A stretch of DNA of 64,000 nucleotides, taken from positions 1 through 64,000 of the forward strand of contig JASGKY010000016.1 in NCBI GenBank assembly GCA_049840435.1, written 5' to 3'. This DNA comes from JADLHS01 sp049840435 (GTDB taxonomy: Bacteria; Verrucomicrobiota; Verrucomicrobiia; Limisphaerales; JADLHS01). Below the pieces are notes generated by a model. It did not search any database. It was not told the origin of the DNA and saw nothing but the letters and a program-made list of their open reading frames with translations. This document shows positions 48,104 through 56,169 of the stretch, one piece after another (within the stretch, counting starts at the first letter, position 1; each line of letters starts with the position of its first letter). A program made the position numbers and the translations under genes.

Positions 48104-49831
48104 TTACTGAGCGGCTGTGGTGGATTTGAGCTGGGCGGATTGTTGTGTCTGAGCCAGTCCGATGTCGAGCCAGTCAAGGTTCGCTTCGCCGCGTTTGACA
48201 CGCACCTTGATTTGATTCGTTCCTGCTGCAAAGGCAAAACTGCCCACGTTTAGATCACTCCAATCCGAGCTGGTTGCTTTCACTTCTTTCGTCTGGCTGC
48301 CGACGGTACATTCAAGCTCCACTGCCGCTGTGCCGGGTTTGATATGCAGCGTTACGGCAAAATCCTGTGCGCCATCAGAACGGACTTGATACGCCGTCCA
48401 TTCGTTCTCCGCCAAATTGATATGTTGTCCGCTCCGACGTCGATTGCCGCCCTCTGCGGTGACCCGCACCGGCTCGGTGTGGCGATAGAACTTGGAGCGT
48501 TGTGTGGTGTCTCGCACGGAAAAAGATTTACCCGCGCCTTCATGCCCGAAATTCTCCGCTTCGACCCGCACCGGCGCGCGGCGCAACATTGCGTTCACCA
48601 CGTCCGGAAAGAAATCACAATTCGCCACGCGGATGTTGCGAAGCAATTCATCGAAGGCGCGTTGCGCTTTCTCCGGCGCGGGCTTGGCGCCGCCATCGTT
48701 GCAATAGGCCACGATGGCGTCCCAACCCTGCGGGCGTTTGATGGAGTAAGGCGTGTTGCTTGTGTCCATTTTCTTCCACGGCCAGAAACTCCAGCCGATG
48801 TTGTTAGCCTCGAATAATTCCGTCGTGCCCCAATAAATCGTGCTGTCGCGCTCGCCGGTTTCACCGACCCAGACCGGGGCGTTGAACTTTTTCTGATAAT
48901 TCAAGAAGCCATCAATTCCCTTCAGCGTCGTGGGATTGTCCCAGCAATAATAATGGAACTGGTAAACGAGATTGGAATCGAAGGGCTTGGTGAACACCGT
49001 CCAATCGTTCGACCAATCCGCGCCTTCAAGGACGATCATGTGCTTGGAATCCACTTCGCGGATGATTTGCGTGAGACGCTTGTAGAGCGGCTCGAGCTTG
49101 TGCTTGTGTTCGCGCGCTGCTCCGGTGCGTTCGGGCAGTGGTTCGTTCAACAGATCGTAACCAGCAACCGTCGGCTCATCCTTGTAGCGTTCGGCAATCT
49201 TCCGCCACAGCCCGGCGAGCCGATCTTGATACTTGGTCTCCATGAATAGCTCCGGCAGATCGCGCGGGCTGTCATCAATGTTCTGTCCGGTCTGGCCGCC
49301 GGGGGCGCCGTGCATGTCTATGATTACGTAAATGCCATGCGCCCTGCTCCATTTCACCAAGTTATCGAGCAGTTGGAAGCCTTCATCCAAGTAAACGGGA
49401 TTTTCGCCTTCAGTCAGGAACAGGCGCGCGTTCAATGCCGGCCGCACCGAGTTGTAACCCAGTTCCGCGATGCGTTGGATGTCTGCCTCAGTGATGTAGT
49501 TCTGCCGGAACTCCTGCCAGAACTTCGCGGCGTTCTCCGGTCCGATGAGATCGCTGACAAGCTTCTCGATCTTGCGCGGGCGATCACCATTGTTACCAAA
49601 TTTCCACATGTAGCCCTCGGGCAACATCCAGTTACCCAGCCCCACGCCGCGCAACATGATTTTCTCGCCCGACTCGTTGACGATGTCCTGGCCCTGCGTG
49701 CGCAAGAACGTCAGCGGCGCAGCGGATGAACTCGCCAGCGTTGCGCCCATCACCGCCAGAACTGCAAACTTCCGTAGAAATGAGAAGGTGCTGACGACAA
49801 GCCGCCCCGAGGTGGAAAAGTTATGTTGCAC
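48104..49831 (-). CDS. Secreted GH5 glycanase with C-terminal carbohydrate-binding-like domain
   Basis: 575 residues from GTG 49831. Signal peptide (FLRKFAVLAVMGATLASSSA). The GH5 barrel starts MLRGVGLGNWMLPEGYMWKF, includes IYVIIDMHGAPGGQTGQN, the acid/base Glu230 in AGYDLLNEP and nucleophile Glu324 in WVGETGE. The GLGNWM and DMHGAPG segments recall exo-beta-1,3-glucanases and related GH5 subfamilies. The C-terminal 140 residues form a beta-sandwich ending LDWLDIGLAQ, similar to CBM6/35-like modules. The frame is open to 49966, but those codons cover both palindromes and have no signal-peptide character, so I reject the longer start. Confidence 0.88.
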   Translation of the reverse strand: MQHNFSTSGRLVVSTFSFLRKFAVLAVMGATLASSSAAPLTFLRTQGQDIVNESGEKIMLRGVGLGNWMLPEGYMWKFGNNGDRPRKIEKLVSDLIGPENAAKFWQEFRQNYITEADIQRIAELGYNSVRPALNARLFLTEGENPVYLDEGFQLLDNLVKWSRAHGIYVIIDMHGAPGGQTGQNIDDSPRDLPELFMETKYQDRLAGLWRKIAERYKDEPTVAGYDLLNEPLPERTGAAREHKHKLEPLYKRLTQIIREVDSKHMIVLEGADWSNDWTVFTKPFDSNLVYQFHYYCWDNPTTLKGIDGFLNYQKKFNAPVWVGETGERDSTIYWGTTELFEANNIGWSFWPWKKMDTSNTPYSIKRPQGWDAIVAYCNDGGAKPAPEKAQRAFDELLRNIRVANCDFFPDVVNAMLRRAPVRVEAENFGHEGAGKSFSVRDTTQRSKFYRHTEPVRVTAEGGNRRRSGQHINLAENEWTAYQVRSDGAQDFAVTLHIKPGTAAVELECTVGSQTKEVKATSSDWSDLNVGSFAFAAGTNQIKVRVKRGEANLDWLDIGLAQTQQSAQLKSTTAAQ

Positions 49832-49865
49832 ACTCGCAAAATAAGACTTAGCCAAAAACCTCGCA

Positions 49866-49881
49866 TCCCTCGTAAGAGGGA
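49866..49881. promoter_or_regulatory. Palindrome TCCCTC-GTAA-GAGGGA (site 4 of 5)
   Basis: Arms are identical to site 1 but the spacer is GTAA, so the arms rather than the spacer are conserved. It lies 34 bp from the minus-strand GH5 start and 94 bp from the plus-strand GH5 start. Confidence 0.72.
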
Positions 49882-49919
49882 TATTTGGCACTTTGTCGCG
49901 AAACCCGTGGCGGTCGCGC

Positions 49920-49935
49920 CCCCTCTTTCGAGGGA
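49920..49935. promoter_or_regulatory. Palindrome CCCCTC-TTTC-GAGGGA (site 5 of 5)
   Basis: One mismatch in the outer left base. It lies 38 bp from site 4, 88 bp from the minus-strand GH5 start and 40 bp from the plus-strand GH5 start, so the GH5 pair shares two sites. Confidence 0.7.
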
Positions 49936-49975
49936 TGACAGAATCTAAGCACTTTGCGAGGCTCAACTAATACTC

Positions 49976-52666
49976 ATGATGTTCTGTCGCTCGCACCGTC
50001 TGATTCGTTTGTTTGGGTGTCTCTTCATGCTTTCATCCACCGTTTTAGTGCCAGCACAGGTGATTCGCCCGATTCCCGTGCCCGGTCGCATCGAGGCGGA
50101 AAATTACGACACTAATGGCGCCAATGTTTCTTACTACGACGTTTCAGTGGGCAACAATGGCAACGTCTATCGCTTCGACGACGTGGACATCGAAGCCTGC
50201 ACCGACACAGGCGGCGGCTACAACGTCGGTTGGATCAGCGCGGGTGAATGGTTGAATTACACAATCAATGTCGCCGAGACGGCTGTTTACCGGATTGATT
50301 TCCGCGTCGCCGCCCAGACCAGCGCGGGAACGATCCAAGTAGCACTGGATAATCTGCCGTTCTGCGGCACGGCCACGCCGGTGACCGGTGGCTGGCAAAC
50401 CTGGCAGACCGTCAGCGTTAGCAATCTGGTCCTGCGCGCCGGAGTGCATGTGCTGCGACTCGACTTCGCCACTGGCGGGCACAATCTCAATTATCTCCAG
50501 GTGACCAAACAAAAGAATCTCACCGGCGGCTACCTGCGTGTGTCCGGCAAACAAATCGTCAATGCCCAGGGTGAGAACGTGCAGTTGAAGGGCTTCGGCC
50601 TCGGCAACTGGATGATTCAAGAGCCTTACATGATGGACGTCACTGGCATCGCCGTCACGCAGTCGGAACTCAAAACGAAGATTGCCGAACTGGTGGGCAC
50701 GTCGAACATGCAGGCGTTTTACACGGCGTGGCTCACGAATTACATGCGCGAAGCCGACGTCACTGCGCTTGCTGCCGCCGGATTCAATTCCGTCCGCCTG
50801 CCGATGCACTTCGCGTTGTTCACGCTGCCGGTCGAGCAAGAACCCGTTCCCGGCCAGAACACGTGGATTGAAACCGGCTTCAATCTGGTGAACGACCTTG
50901 CCCGCTGGTGCGCGAGCAATCAGATGTATCTGATCCTCGATATGCACGGTTGTCCCGGTGGCCAGGGTTACAATCGCGAGATCTCAGACTACAATCCGCC
51001 GCTGCCGTCGCTGTGGGATAGCGCGGCCAATCGTGCCAAATACGTCGCGCTGTGGCGCGAAATCGCCCGCCGTTACGCGACGAATGTCTGGATCGGCGGC
51101 TACGACATCATCAACGAACCGAACTGGACTTTTGAAAACAACGCCGACACCCACGGCGGTTCGGACCAGACCAACGCGCCGTTGCGGCAGGTGATGATGG
51201 ACGCCACCGCCGCCATCCGCGAGGTGGACACGAATCACATCGTCATCATCGAAGGCAACGGCTACGGAAATAATTACAACGGTATCCTGCCACCGTGGGA
51301 CAACAACCTCGTCATCAGCTTCCACAAGTATTGGGATCAACCGACCGCCGCGTCGTTTCAAGGCAGGCTCAACCAACGCGACAAATGGAACATGCCCATC
51401 TGGCTTGGCGAAACCGGCGAGAACTCCAACGAATGGTTTCGTGACGTCGCCCGCTGGTGCGCGGAGTTGAACATCGGCTGGTCGTGGTGGCCGTGGAAAA
51501 AGATCGGCGCGACGGCCGGCCCGGTCCTGATCCAAAAGCCCGCCGGCTATCAGGCCATCCTCAACTACTGGCGCAACGGCGGCACGAAACCCGCCACCAA
51601 CACCGCCATGGCTTCGCTGCTTGAATTCGCCGCAGCGACGCGACTTGAAAACTGTTCCTTCCGTCCCGACGTGTTGGATTCGTTGATCCGTCCCTATCCA
51701 CTTGGCGCCACGCTGCCGCTTCGGAGCAACACTGTACCGGGAATCTTTTACGCCACCGACTACGACTTGGGCCGCCAAGGCGAGGCCTATCTCGATATCA
51801 CTACCACCAACACCTACAACAGCGGCTCGGCGTATCGGAACGATTCAGTCGATATCCAAGCCACCGGCGACACGTGGCCAACGAACGGCTATAATGTCGG
51901 GTGGATCGATGCTGGCGATTGGATGAAATATACCGCGTCAACAATTCCGGCAGGAGCTTTTTCAGTCGCGGCCCGAGTCGCTTCCTTAAATGGTGGTGGC
52001 AAGTTTTATGTTGAAGTCGCCGGCAGTAATGTGACCGGTTTGATCAACGTTCCTGCCACAGGTGGGTGGCAATCTTGGACCACGCTGTCCCCACGCCTTT
52101 TCACGAACACGATTCCTGCCGATTCATTTCGTATCGTGGTGGATGTTGGTGGATTCAATCTGAATTGGGTCCAGTTCAACAGTCTTCAGCCCGTTCCGCC
52201 CGCTGGTTTGACGGCTGCAGCGACCCCGACGCAGGTGCAATTGACGTGGAACAGTGTTTCCGGTGCGGCTGGCTACAAAATCAAGCGCGCTGCGGAGAGC
52301 GGGGGAACTTATCTCACCATCGCCACCGGTATTTCCGGCACGAACTTCACTGACGTCACCATTTCAAACGCCGCGATGTTTTTTTACGTTGTCACCGCTA
52401 TCAACTCTTTTGGAGAGAGCGCCAGTTCCAACGAAGCCAGTGTTGCGGTGCCGCTTCCTCGCCTCGCGGTCAGCGTATCCGCTACCAATCTCGTGTTGTC
52501 GTGGTCCAACTCAGCCAGTGCCATTCGGTTGCGCAGTGCTACGAATTTGATGCCGCCAGTAATTTGGTTGCCAGTTACCAATGCGCCAATGTTTCAGAAT
52601 GGCCGGTGGCAAGTGCCATGGCCGCCAAGTGATGGTGGGCGTTTCTTTCAGTTGTCGGTGGAGTGA
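49976..52666 (+). CDS. Secreted CBM6 - GH5 - CBM6 - Fn3 glycanase
   Basis: 896 residues. Signal peptide (RLFGCLFMLSSTVLVPAQ). CBM6 about 37-178 (GRIEAENYDTNG ... GYNVGWISAGEWLNYTINVA). GH5 about 190-540: GFGLGNWMIQEPYMM, YLILDMHGCPGGQ, acid/base Glu381 (GYDIINEPNW), nucleophile Glu479 (IWLGETGENS), and SWWPWKKIG. Second CBM6 about 600-735 (GYNVGWIDAGDWMKYTA). Fn3 about 740-825 (PPAGLTAAATPTQVQLTWNS), then a VTNAPM-type verrucomicrobial tail. The GH5 core is clearly related to the divergent neighbour, suggesting an old duplication. Cellulose, mixed-linkage or beta-1,3-glucan are all possible. Confidence 0.92.
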   Translation: MMFCRSHRLIRLFGCLFMLSSTVLVPAQVIRPIPVPGRIEAENYDTNGANVSYYDVSVGNNGNVYRFDDVDIEACTDTGGGYNVGWISAGEWLNYTINVAETAVYRIDFRVAAQTSAGTIQVALDNLPFCGTATPVTGGWQTWQTVSVSNLVLRAGVHVLRLDFATGGHNLNYLQVTKQKNLTGGYLRVSGKQIVNAQGENVQLKGFGLGNWMIQEPYMMDVTGIAVTQSELKTKIAELVGTSNMQAFYTAWLTNYMREADVTALAAAGFNSVRLPMHFALFTLPVEQEPVPGQNTWIETGFNLVNDLARWCASNQMYLILDMHGCPGGQGYNREISDYNPPLPSLWDSAANRAKYVALWREIARRYATNVWIGGYDIINEPNWTFENNADTHGGSDQTNAPLRQVMMDATAAIREVDTNHIVIIEGNGYGNNYNGILPPWDNNLVISFHKYWDQPTAASFQGRLNQRDKWNMPIWLGETGENSNEWFRDVARWCAELNIGWSWWPWKKIGATAGPVLIQKPAGYQAILNYWRNGGTKPATNTAMASLLEFAAATRLENCSFRPDVLDSLIRPYPLGATLPLRSNTVPGIFYATDYDLGRQGEAYLDITTTNTYNSGSAYRNDSVDIQATGDTWPTNGYNVGWIDAGDWMKYTASTIPAGAFSVAARVASLNGGGKFYVEVAGSNVTGLINVPATGGWQSWTTLSPRLFTNTIPADSFRIVVDVGGFNLNWVQFNSLQPVPPAGLTAAATPTQVQLTWNSVSGAAGYKIKRAAESGGTYLTIATGISGTNFTDVTISNAAMFFYVVTAINSFGESASSNEASVAVPLPRLAVSVSATNLVLSWSNSASAIRLRSATNLMPPVIWLPVTNAPMFQNGRWQVPWPPSDGGRFFQLSVE

Positions 52667-52842
52667 GGTGATTCCGCTGGAGGGGCAGTTAGACTAACAG
52701 CGGCACAGTCTGATTTGGCTTTGGCAGCTTCCTGATCACGTTACAATTAACTTCTGCTTGCGGCGGCCATTTGAAGCGCAGTGCGAAGGCGAAAGATTCG
52801 GATTGGCTTTGTGCCTCGAGTTCGTTAGTTTTCTAAAACCCT

Positions 52843-52944
52843 ATGGGTTCACTGAAAAAACGCCGCAAGGCTAAAATCAACAAACACAAACGGCGCAAGA
52901 AGCTGCGCTTGAATCGTCACAAGAAGCGCACCTGGCAGAAATAG
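52843..52944 (+). CDS. AURKAIP1/COX24-type small ribosomal protein
   Basis: 33 residues, very basic: MGSLKKRRKAKINKHKRRKK then LRLNRHKKRTWQK. It matches the AURKAIP1/COX24 domain (mitochondrial mS38, mycobacterial bS22), known as a tiny basic protein of the small ribosomal subunit. It is below usual gene-finder length limits. It lies in the 355-bp gap between the GH5 gene and the TPR lipoprotein. The function as a ribosomal protein is inferred from the family. Confidence 0.85.
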   Translation: MGSLKKRRKAKINKHKRRKKLRLNRHKKRTWQK

Positions 52945-53021
52945 CCGCGCGGATCGATTCTTTACCACCACGCCGGCGGTTCGGGATATCCGGGCCGCCG
53001 CGCGTGCTTTTGTGTACTGGG

Positions 53022-54701
53022 ATGAAACTGTTGTTTCTCCAAACCTGCGCCATCGCGCTGCTGGTCGGCGGGCTGCTGACCGGTTGCCGTACAACTCCGG
53101 CGCCATCGTCGTCGCAAACCGGCGAGCCTTCCGAGGAGGTGGATATCACCCTGCGAGCGAAAGCCTACGCGCATTACTCGGCGGGTATCGTGCAGGAGTT
53201 GAACAATAATGCCCCTGCTGCTTGGGAGGAATTTTATCTTGCCGCCAAAACCGACAGTTCCGATCCGGAACTCTTGAATGATATCGCCAATCGGCTGATT
53301 GAAGGGCGGCAATTTGAGCAGGCATTGGAGGTTCTTAAGCGGGCGGCAAAATTACCTTCGCCCAACGGCACAGTGTACATGCGTCTGGGATTTGTTTACT
53401 CCCAGCTCGGGCGCTCGGAGAAGGCCATCGAAGCCAATCAACTGGCGGTGCAACGCTTGCCTGGATTTCTGCCCGCCTGGCATAATCTCTACCTCAGTCA
53501 CGTGCAGGCGCGGCAGGCGGAGCAGGCACTTGCGACCTTGGATCAGGCCGCTAAGCAACTTGGGGTTGATGCCGAATATCGCCTGAGTCTTGCCGAACTA
53601 TATGCTAACTGCGGCCAGCAATTCCCCCCGTTGCGCCCGCTGGCGCAAGCCAAGGCCGTGACGTTGCTTGATCAATTGTTGGCCGAGGACAGCGTGCGCG
53701 GCATGGCGCGCTTGAAACTTGCAGACGGGTTTTATCTCTTTAATCAAACCGAGAAAGCCGCGCGATTGTATTTGGACTTTTTGACGCATGGCGAACCACC
53801 GTCGCCCTTGCGGGAAATCCTGCGGGCCAAGCTCACGGAGATTTATCTGCGCGGCAAAGATAATGCCCGAGCCACAGAACAACTTCTCGCCATCACGCGC
53901 GACGATCCGGCCAACGCTGGGGCAAAATATTTTTTAGGCGCGCTGGCCTTGCAGAACCGGCGCTGGGACGAGGCAATGGATTGGTTTCGGCAAGCCCTGG
54001 TCATCAATCCTGATTTTGAAGTCGCCCAGCTCGACTTGGCCGCAGCACAAATCGCCATCGGAAAGAACGACGAAGCGATCACCGCGTTGAAAGGTTGGCG
54101 CAATCGCAAGCCAGCCTCGTTTGCGTTGGAATACTTGCTGGGGCTCGCGTTTCACGGGCAGGAGAAATATGCCGATGCCGTGACGCATTTTTCCGCTGCT
54201 GAATTGCTGGCCCGCGCCGCCGAAACAAACCGGCTCGATACGGGTTTTTACTTTCAAGTCGGTGTGGCGCACGAACGGCTTGGTAAACGTGAAACCGCCG
54301 CCCAGTACTTTGAGAAGTCCATTGCCCTCGCTCCGGATAATGCAGATGCCCTGAACTATCTTGGCTACATGTGGGCCGAACAAGGGGAAAACCTCTTGCG
54401 GGCCCGTGAACTGATTGAACGCGCTTTGAAACTGGAGCCGGAAAACGATGCCTTCCTTGACAGTATGGGGTGGGTTTTGTTCAAGCTGGGCGACGCTCGC
54501 GCCGCCTTGCCTTATCTGGAAAAATCTGCGGCGCAACTCCCACAACCCGATGCCACTGTTTACGATCATCTTGGCGATGTATATGCCGCTTTAAACCAAG
54601 GCGACAAAGCTCGCGAGGCTTGGGCAAAATCTCTGACTGTTGAAGCCAACGCCGCAGTGCGCCAAAAACTGGAAGCTACCCCCAAGAGCACCGCTCCATG
54701 A
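53022..54701 (+). CDS. TPR-repeat lipoprotein
   Basis: 559 residues. Lipoprotein signal with lipobox (IALLVGGLLTGC), so membrane-anchored. The rest is about ten TPR units (ELLNDIANRLIEGRQFEQAL, VYMRLGFVYSQLGRSEKAIE, KYFLGALALQNRRWDEAMDW, DALNYLGYMWAEQGENLLRA). The last repeats resemble the NYLGYMWAEQG type of lipopolysaccharide/outer-membrane assembly or secretion TPR proteins in many Gram-negatives. I chose the ATG at 53022 because it gives the lipobox. It overlaps the DUF2203 gene by 4 bp. Confidence 0.88.
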   Translation: MKLLFLQTCAIALLVGGLLTGCRTTPAPSSSQTGEPSEEVDITLRAKAYAHYSAGIVQELNNNAPAAWEEFYLAAKTDSSDPELLNDIANRLIEGRQFEQALEVLKRAAKLPSPNGTVYMRLGFVYSQLGRSEKAIEANQLAVQRLPGFLPAWHNLYLSHVQARQAEQALATLDQAAKQLGVDAEYRLSLAELYANCGQQFPPLRPLAQAKAVTLLDQLLAEDSVRGMARLKLADGFYLFNQTEKAARLYLDFLTHGEPPSPLREILRAKLTEIYLRGKDNARATEQLLAITRDDPANAGAKYFLGALALQNRRWDEAMDWFRQALVINPDFEVAQLDLAAAQIAIGKNDEAITALKGWRNRKPASFALEYLLGLAFHGQEKYADAVTHFSAAELLARAAETNRLDTGFYFQVGVAHERLGKRETAAQYFEKSIALAPDNADALNYLGYMWAEQGENLLRARELIERALKLEPENDAFLDSMGWVLFKLGDARAALPYLEKSAAQLPQPDATVYDHLGDVYAALNQGDKAREAWAKSLTVEANAAVRQKLEATPKSTAP

Positions 54702-55083
54702 CGCATCGCTTTCAAAAACATTACACGCGCGAGGAGGCGACGGCTTTGCTGCCGCAGCTGACGGTACCTGGCTGGCCCGACTCAAACAATTGCGTCCCGA
54801 ATTGGATCGTAGCGACAAGCGGCTTGCCTCGCTGATGAGCCCGGGTAACGACCTAGGCGGCGATCTGGTCAATCAATGGATTCGCACCTTGGCCGAGATG
54901 CAGGAAGTGCTGGGCGAATTTCAACGGCGCGAGATTCAGATTAAGGACATAGACCGCGGCCTGTTAGATTTTCCGGCGCTCATCGGTGGCAAGGAAGTCT
55001 TTTTGTGCTGGGAACAAGATGAAGATACTGTGGAATTCTGGCACGATCTCGGCGCTGGTTATAGCGGGCGCGAGCGTTTGTGA
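54698..55083 (+). CDS. DUF2203 family protein, one frameshift
   Basis: About 127 residues after repair. N-terminus HYTREEATALLPQL in one frame; after an indel near 54765 the rest is WLARLKQLRPELD, then VQEVLGEF-like residues AEMQEVLGEFQRREIQIKDI, and the conserved end RGLLDFPALIGGKEVFLCWE then FWHDLGAGYSGRERL. This is the DUF2203 pattern (acidic end with CW.. and G..FWH). Function unknown. The ATG overlaps the TPR lipoprotein stop (ATGA). Confidence 0.85.
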
Positions 55084-55167
55084 GCGAAGATGGGGTGGTA
55101 GCTCAAGTTTTGACCGATTGTTTCGCTTGAGCCGGAGACTGGAGGTCGCTAGGATGGAAAAACGGTG

Positions 55168-55242
55168 GGCGGGGTAGCCAAGTGGTAAGGCAGGGCTCTG
55201 CAAAAGCCTCATTCGTCGGTTCGATTCCGACCCTCGCCTCCA
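55168..55242 (+). tRNA. tRNA-Cys (GCA)
   Basis: The acceptor stem GGCGGGG pairs with CCTCGCC (one G-U), the D-arm is short, the anticodon loop CTCTGCAAAAG gives GCA, and the T-arm is TCGGTTCGATTCCGA. The 3' CCA is encoded (55240-55242). An integrase remnant lies downstream, so this tRNA may have been an integration site. Confidence 0.95.
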
Positions 55243-55292
55243 ACTTTCAAGTTGCGGAAAAGCAACCAGTTGCAGAAACCAGAGGAGGCCAA

Positions 55293-55426
55293 TGCCAGTG
55301 AAAGTGCCAGTGAAAATAAAACTGGCCAATACTCAACGATTACTCGGCAAATACTGGTAAAAAACGAGATCACAACTCGTCTGGCGATCCAAAAATGTGG
55401 GTGTCAGTGCCAGTGAAAGTGCCAGT
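55293..55426 (+). repeat. 19-bp direct repeat beside tRNA-Cys and integrase remnant
   Basis: TGCCAGTGAAAGTGCCAGT occurs at 55293-55311 and again at 55408-55426, in the 324-bp gap between tRNA-Cys and the integrase start. Each copy itself contains two GTGCCAGT-like units. They could be integrase arm sites. Confidence 0.75.
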
Positions 55427-55566
55427 AAGGTCACAACCGCTGTAAACATTGAGCAAAAGCCCGAAATTCGGGCCACTGGTGAAGACAGGATTCGCAGCCT
55501 GTTTGGTGTAGCTAATACACCCACAGCCGCGCGCGGCCTCATAGCATCGGACGAAAAGTCTGAGCT

Positions 55567-56103
55567 ATGAAAAATCGTTTCATCCTCTACCGCCGTAAAC
55601 TCGGCGGGATGTTCTACGTCGAAGATACCCAAACCAAAAAGCAGGAAAGTCTCGGCACAAAGAATCGTGCTGAAGCCACAACGCTGCTCAACGCCCGCAA
55701 CGAAGCCGCCCGCCAACCACAACTGAATCTCCACATCGCCAAGGCTTACCTAGCTGGAACAGACTCCGGAGTTTCGTCACGGACATGGCAAAACGCCCTC
55801 GATGCCATCATTGAAGGCAAGCGCGGTTCGACCAAGGACCGCTGGCAGCGCGCCGCCAAGGAGAAAGCGCTGGATTCGATTCGTCATCGCGTGATTATTG
55901 AAACGCAAGCAGAGCAACTATTTGCCTGCCTCAAGGCGGGCACAGTCAGCACGAATGTTCACCTGCGGAAAATTCACAATTTCTGTCTCGCGATGAACTG
56001 GCTTTCATGGCCAATCATTCCGAAGCGGCTGCCCGTGTGCTCGGTGTTTAGTATCAAAGGAGCTTGGACTTCTTGCGCGCACGGATACCGTCAAAACGGC
56101 TGA
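55567..56103 (+). pseudogene. Truncated tyrosine recombinase/integrase
   Basis: 178 residues with only the N-terminal part of an integrase of the type MKNRFILYRR ... TKKQESLGTKNRAEATTLLN and the core-binding region VSTNVHLRKIHNFCLAMNWL. The catalytic Arg-His-Arg-Tyr domain is missing: after residue 150 the sequence turns to unrelated codons and stops at 56103. Full-length relatives are about 380-420 residues. It lies 325 bp from tRNA-Cys on the same strand, the usual place for a tRNA-targeting integrase. It is a relic. Confidence 0.8.
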
Positions 56104-56169
56104 CTCCTCAGCACATCGCAGATACATAACCCTAAACTCTCTAACCTTAGCGCAAAACGGATGCTTAAT

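Noticed and set aside
37499..49935. The five TCCCTC-N4-GAGGGA palindromes as terminators
   Set aside because: They lack T-runs, lie upstream of starts rather than right after stops, and the spacer is not a typical stable loop.
49832..49966. Longer N-terminus for the minus-strand GH5 gene
   Set aside because: The extra codons translate the palindromes and give no signal peptide; GTG at 49831 places the signal correctly.
55293..55426. Direct repeats beside tRNA-Cys as a CRISPR array
   Set aside because: Only two copies with a single 96-bp interval, no cas genes, and repeats that are internally repetitive.
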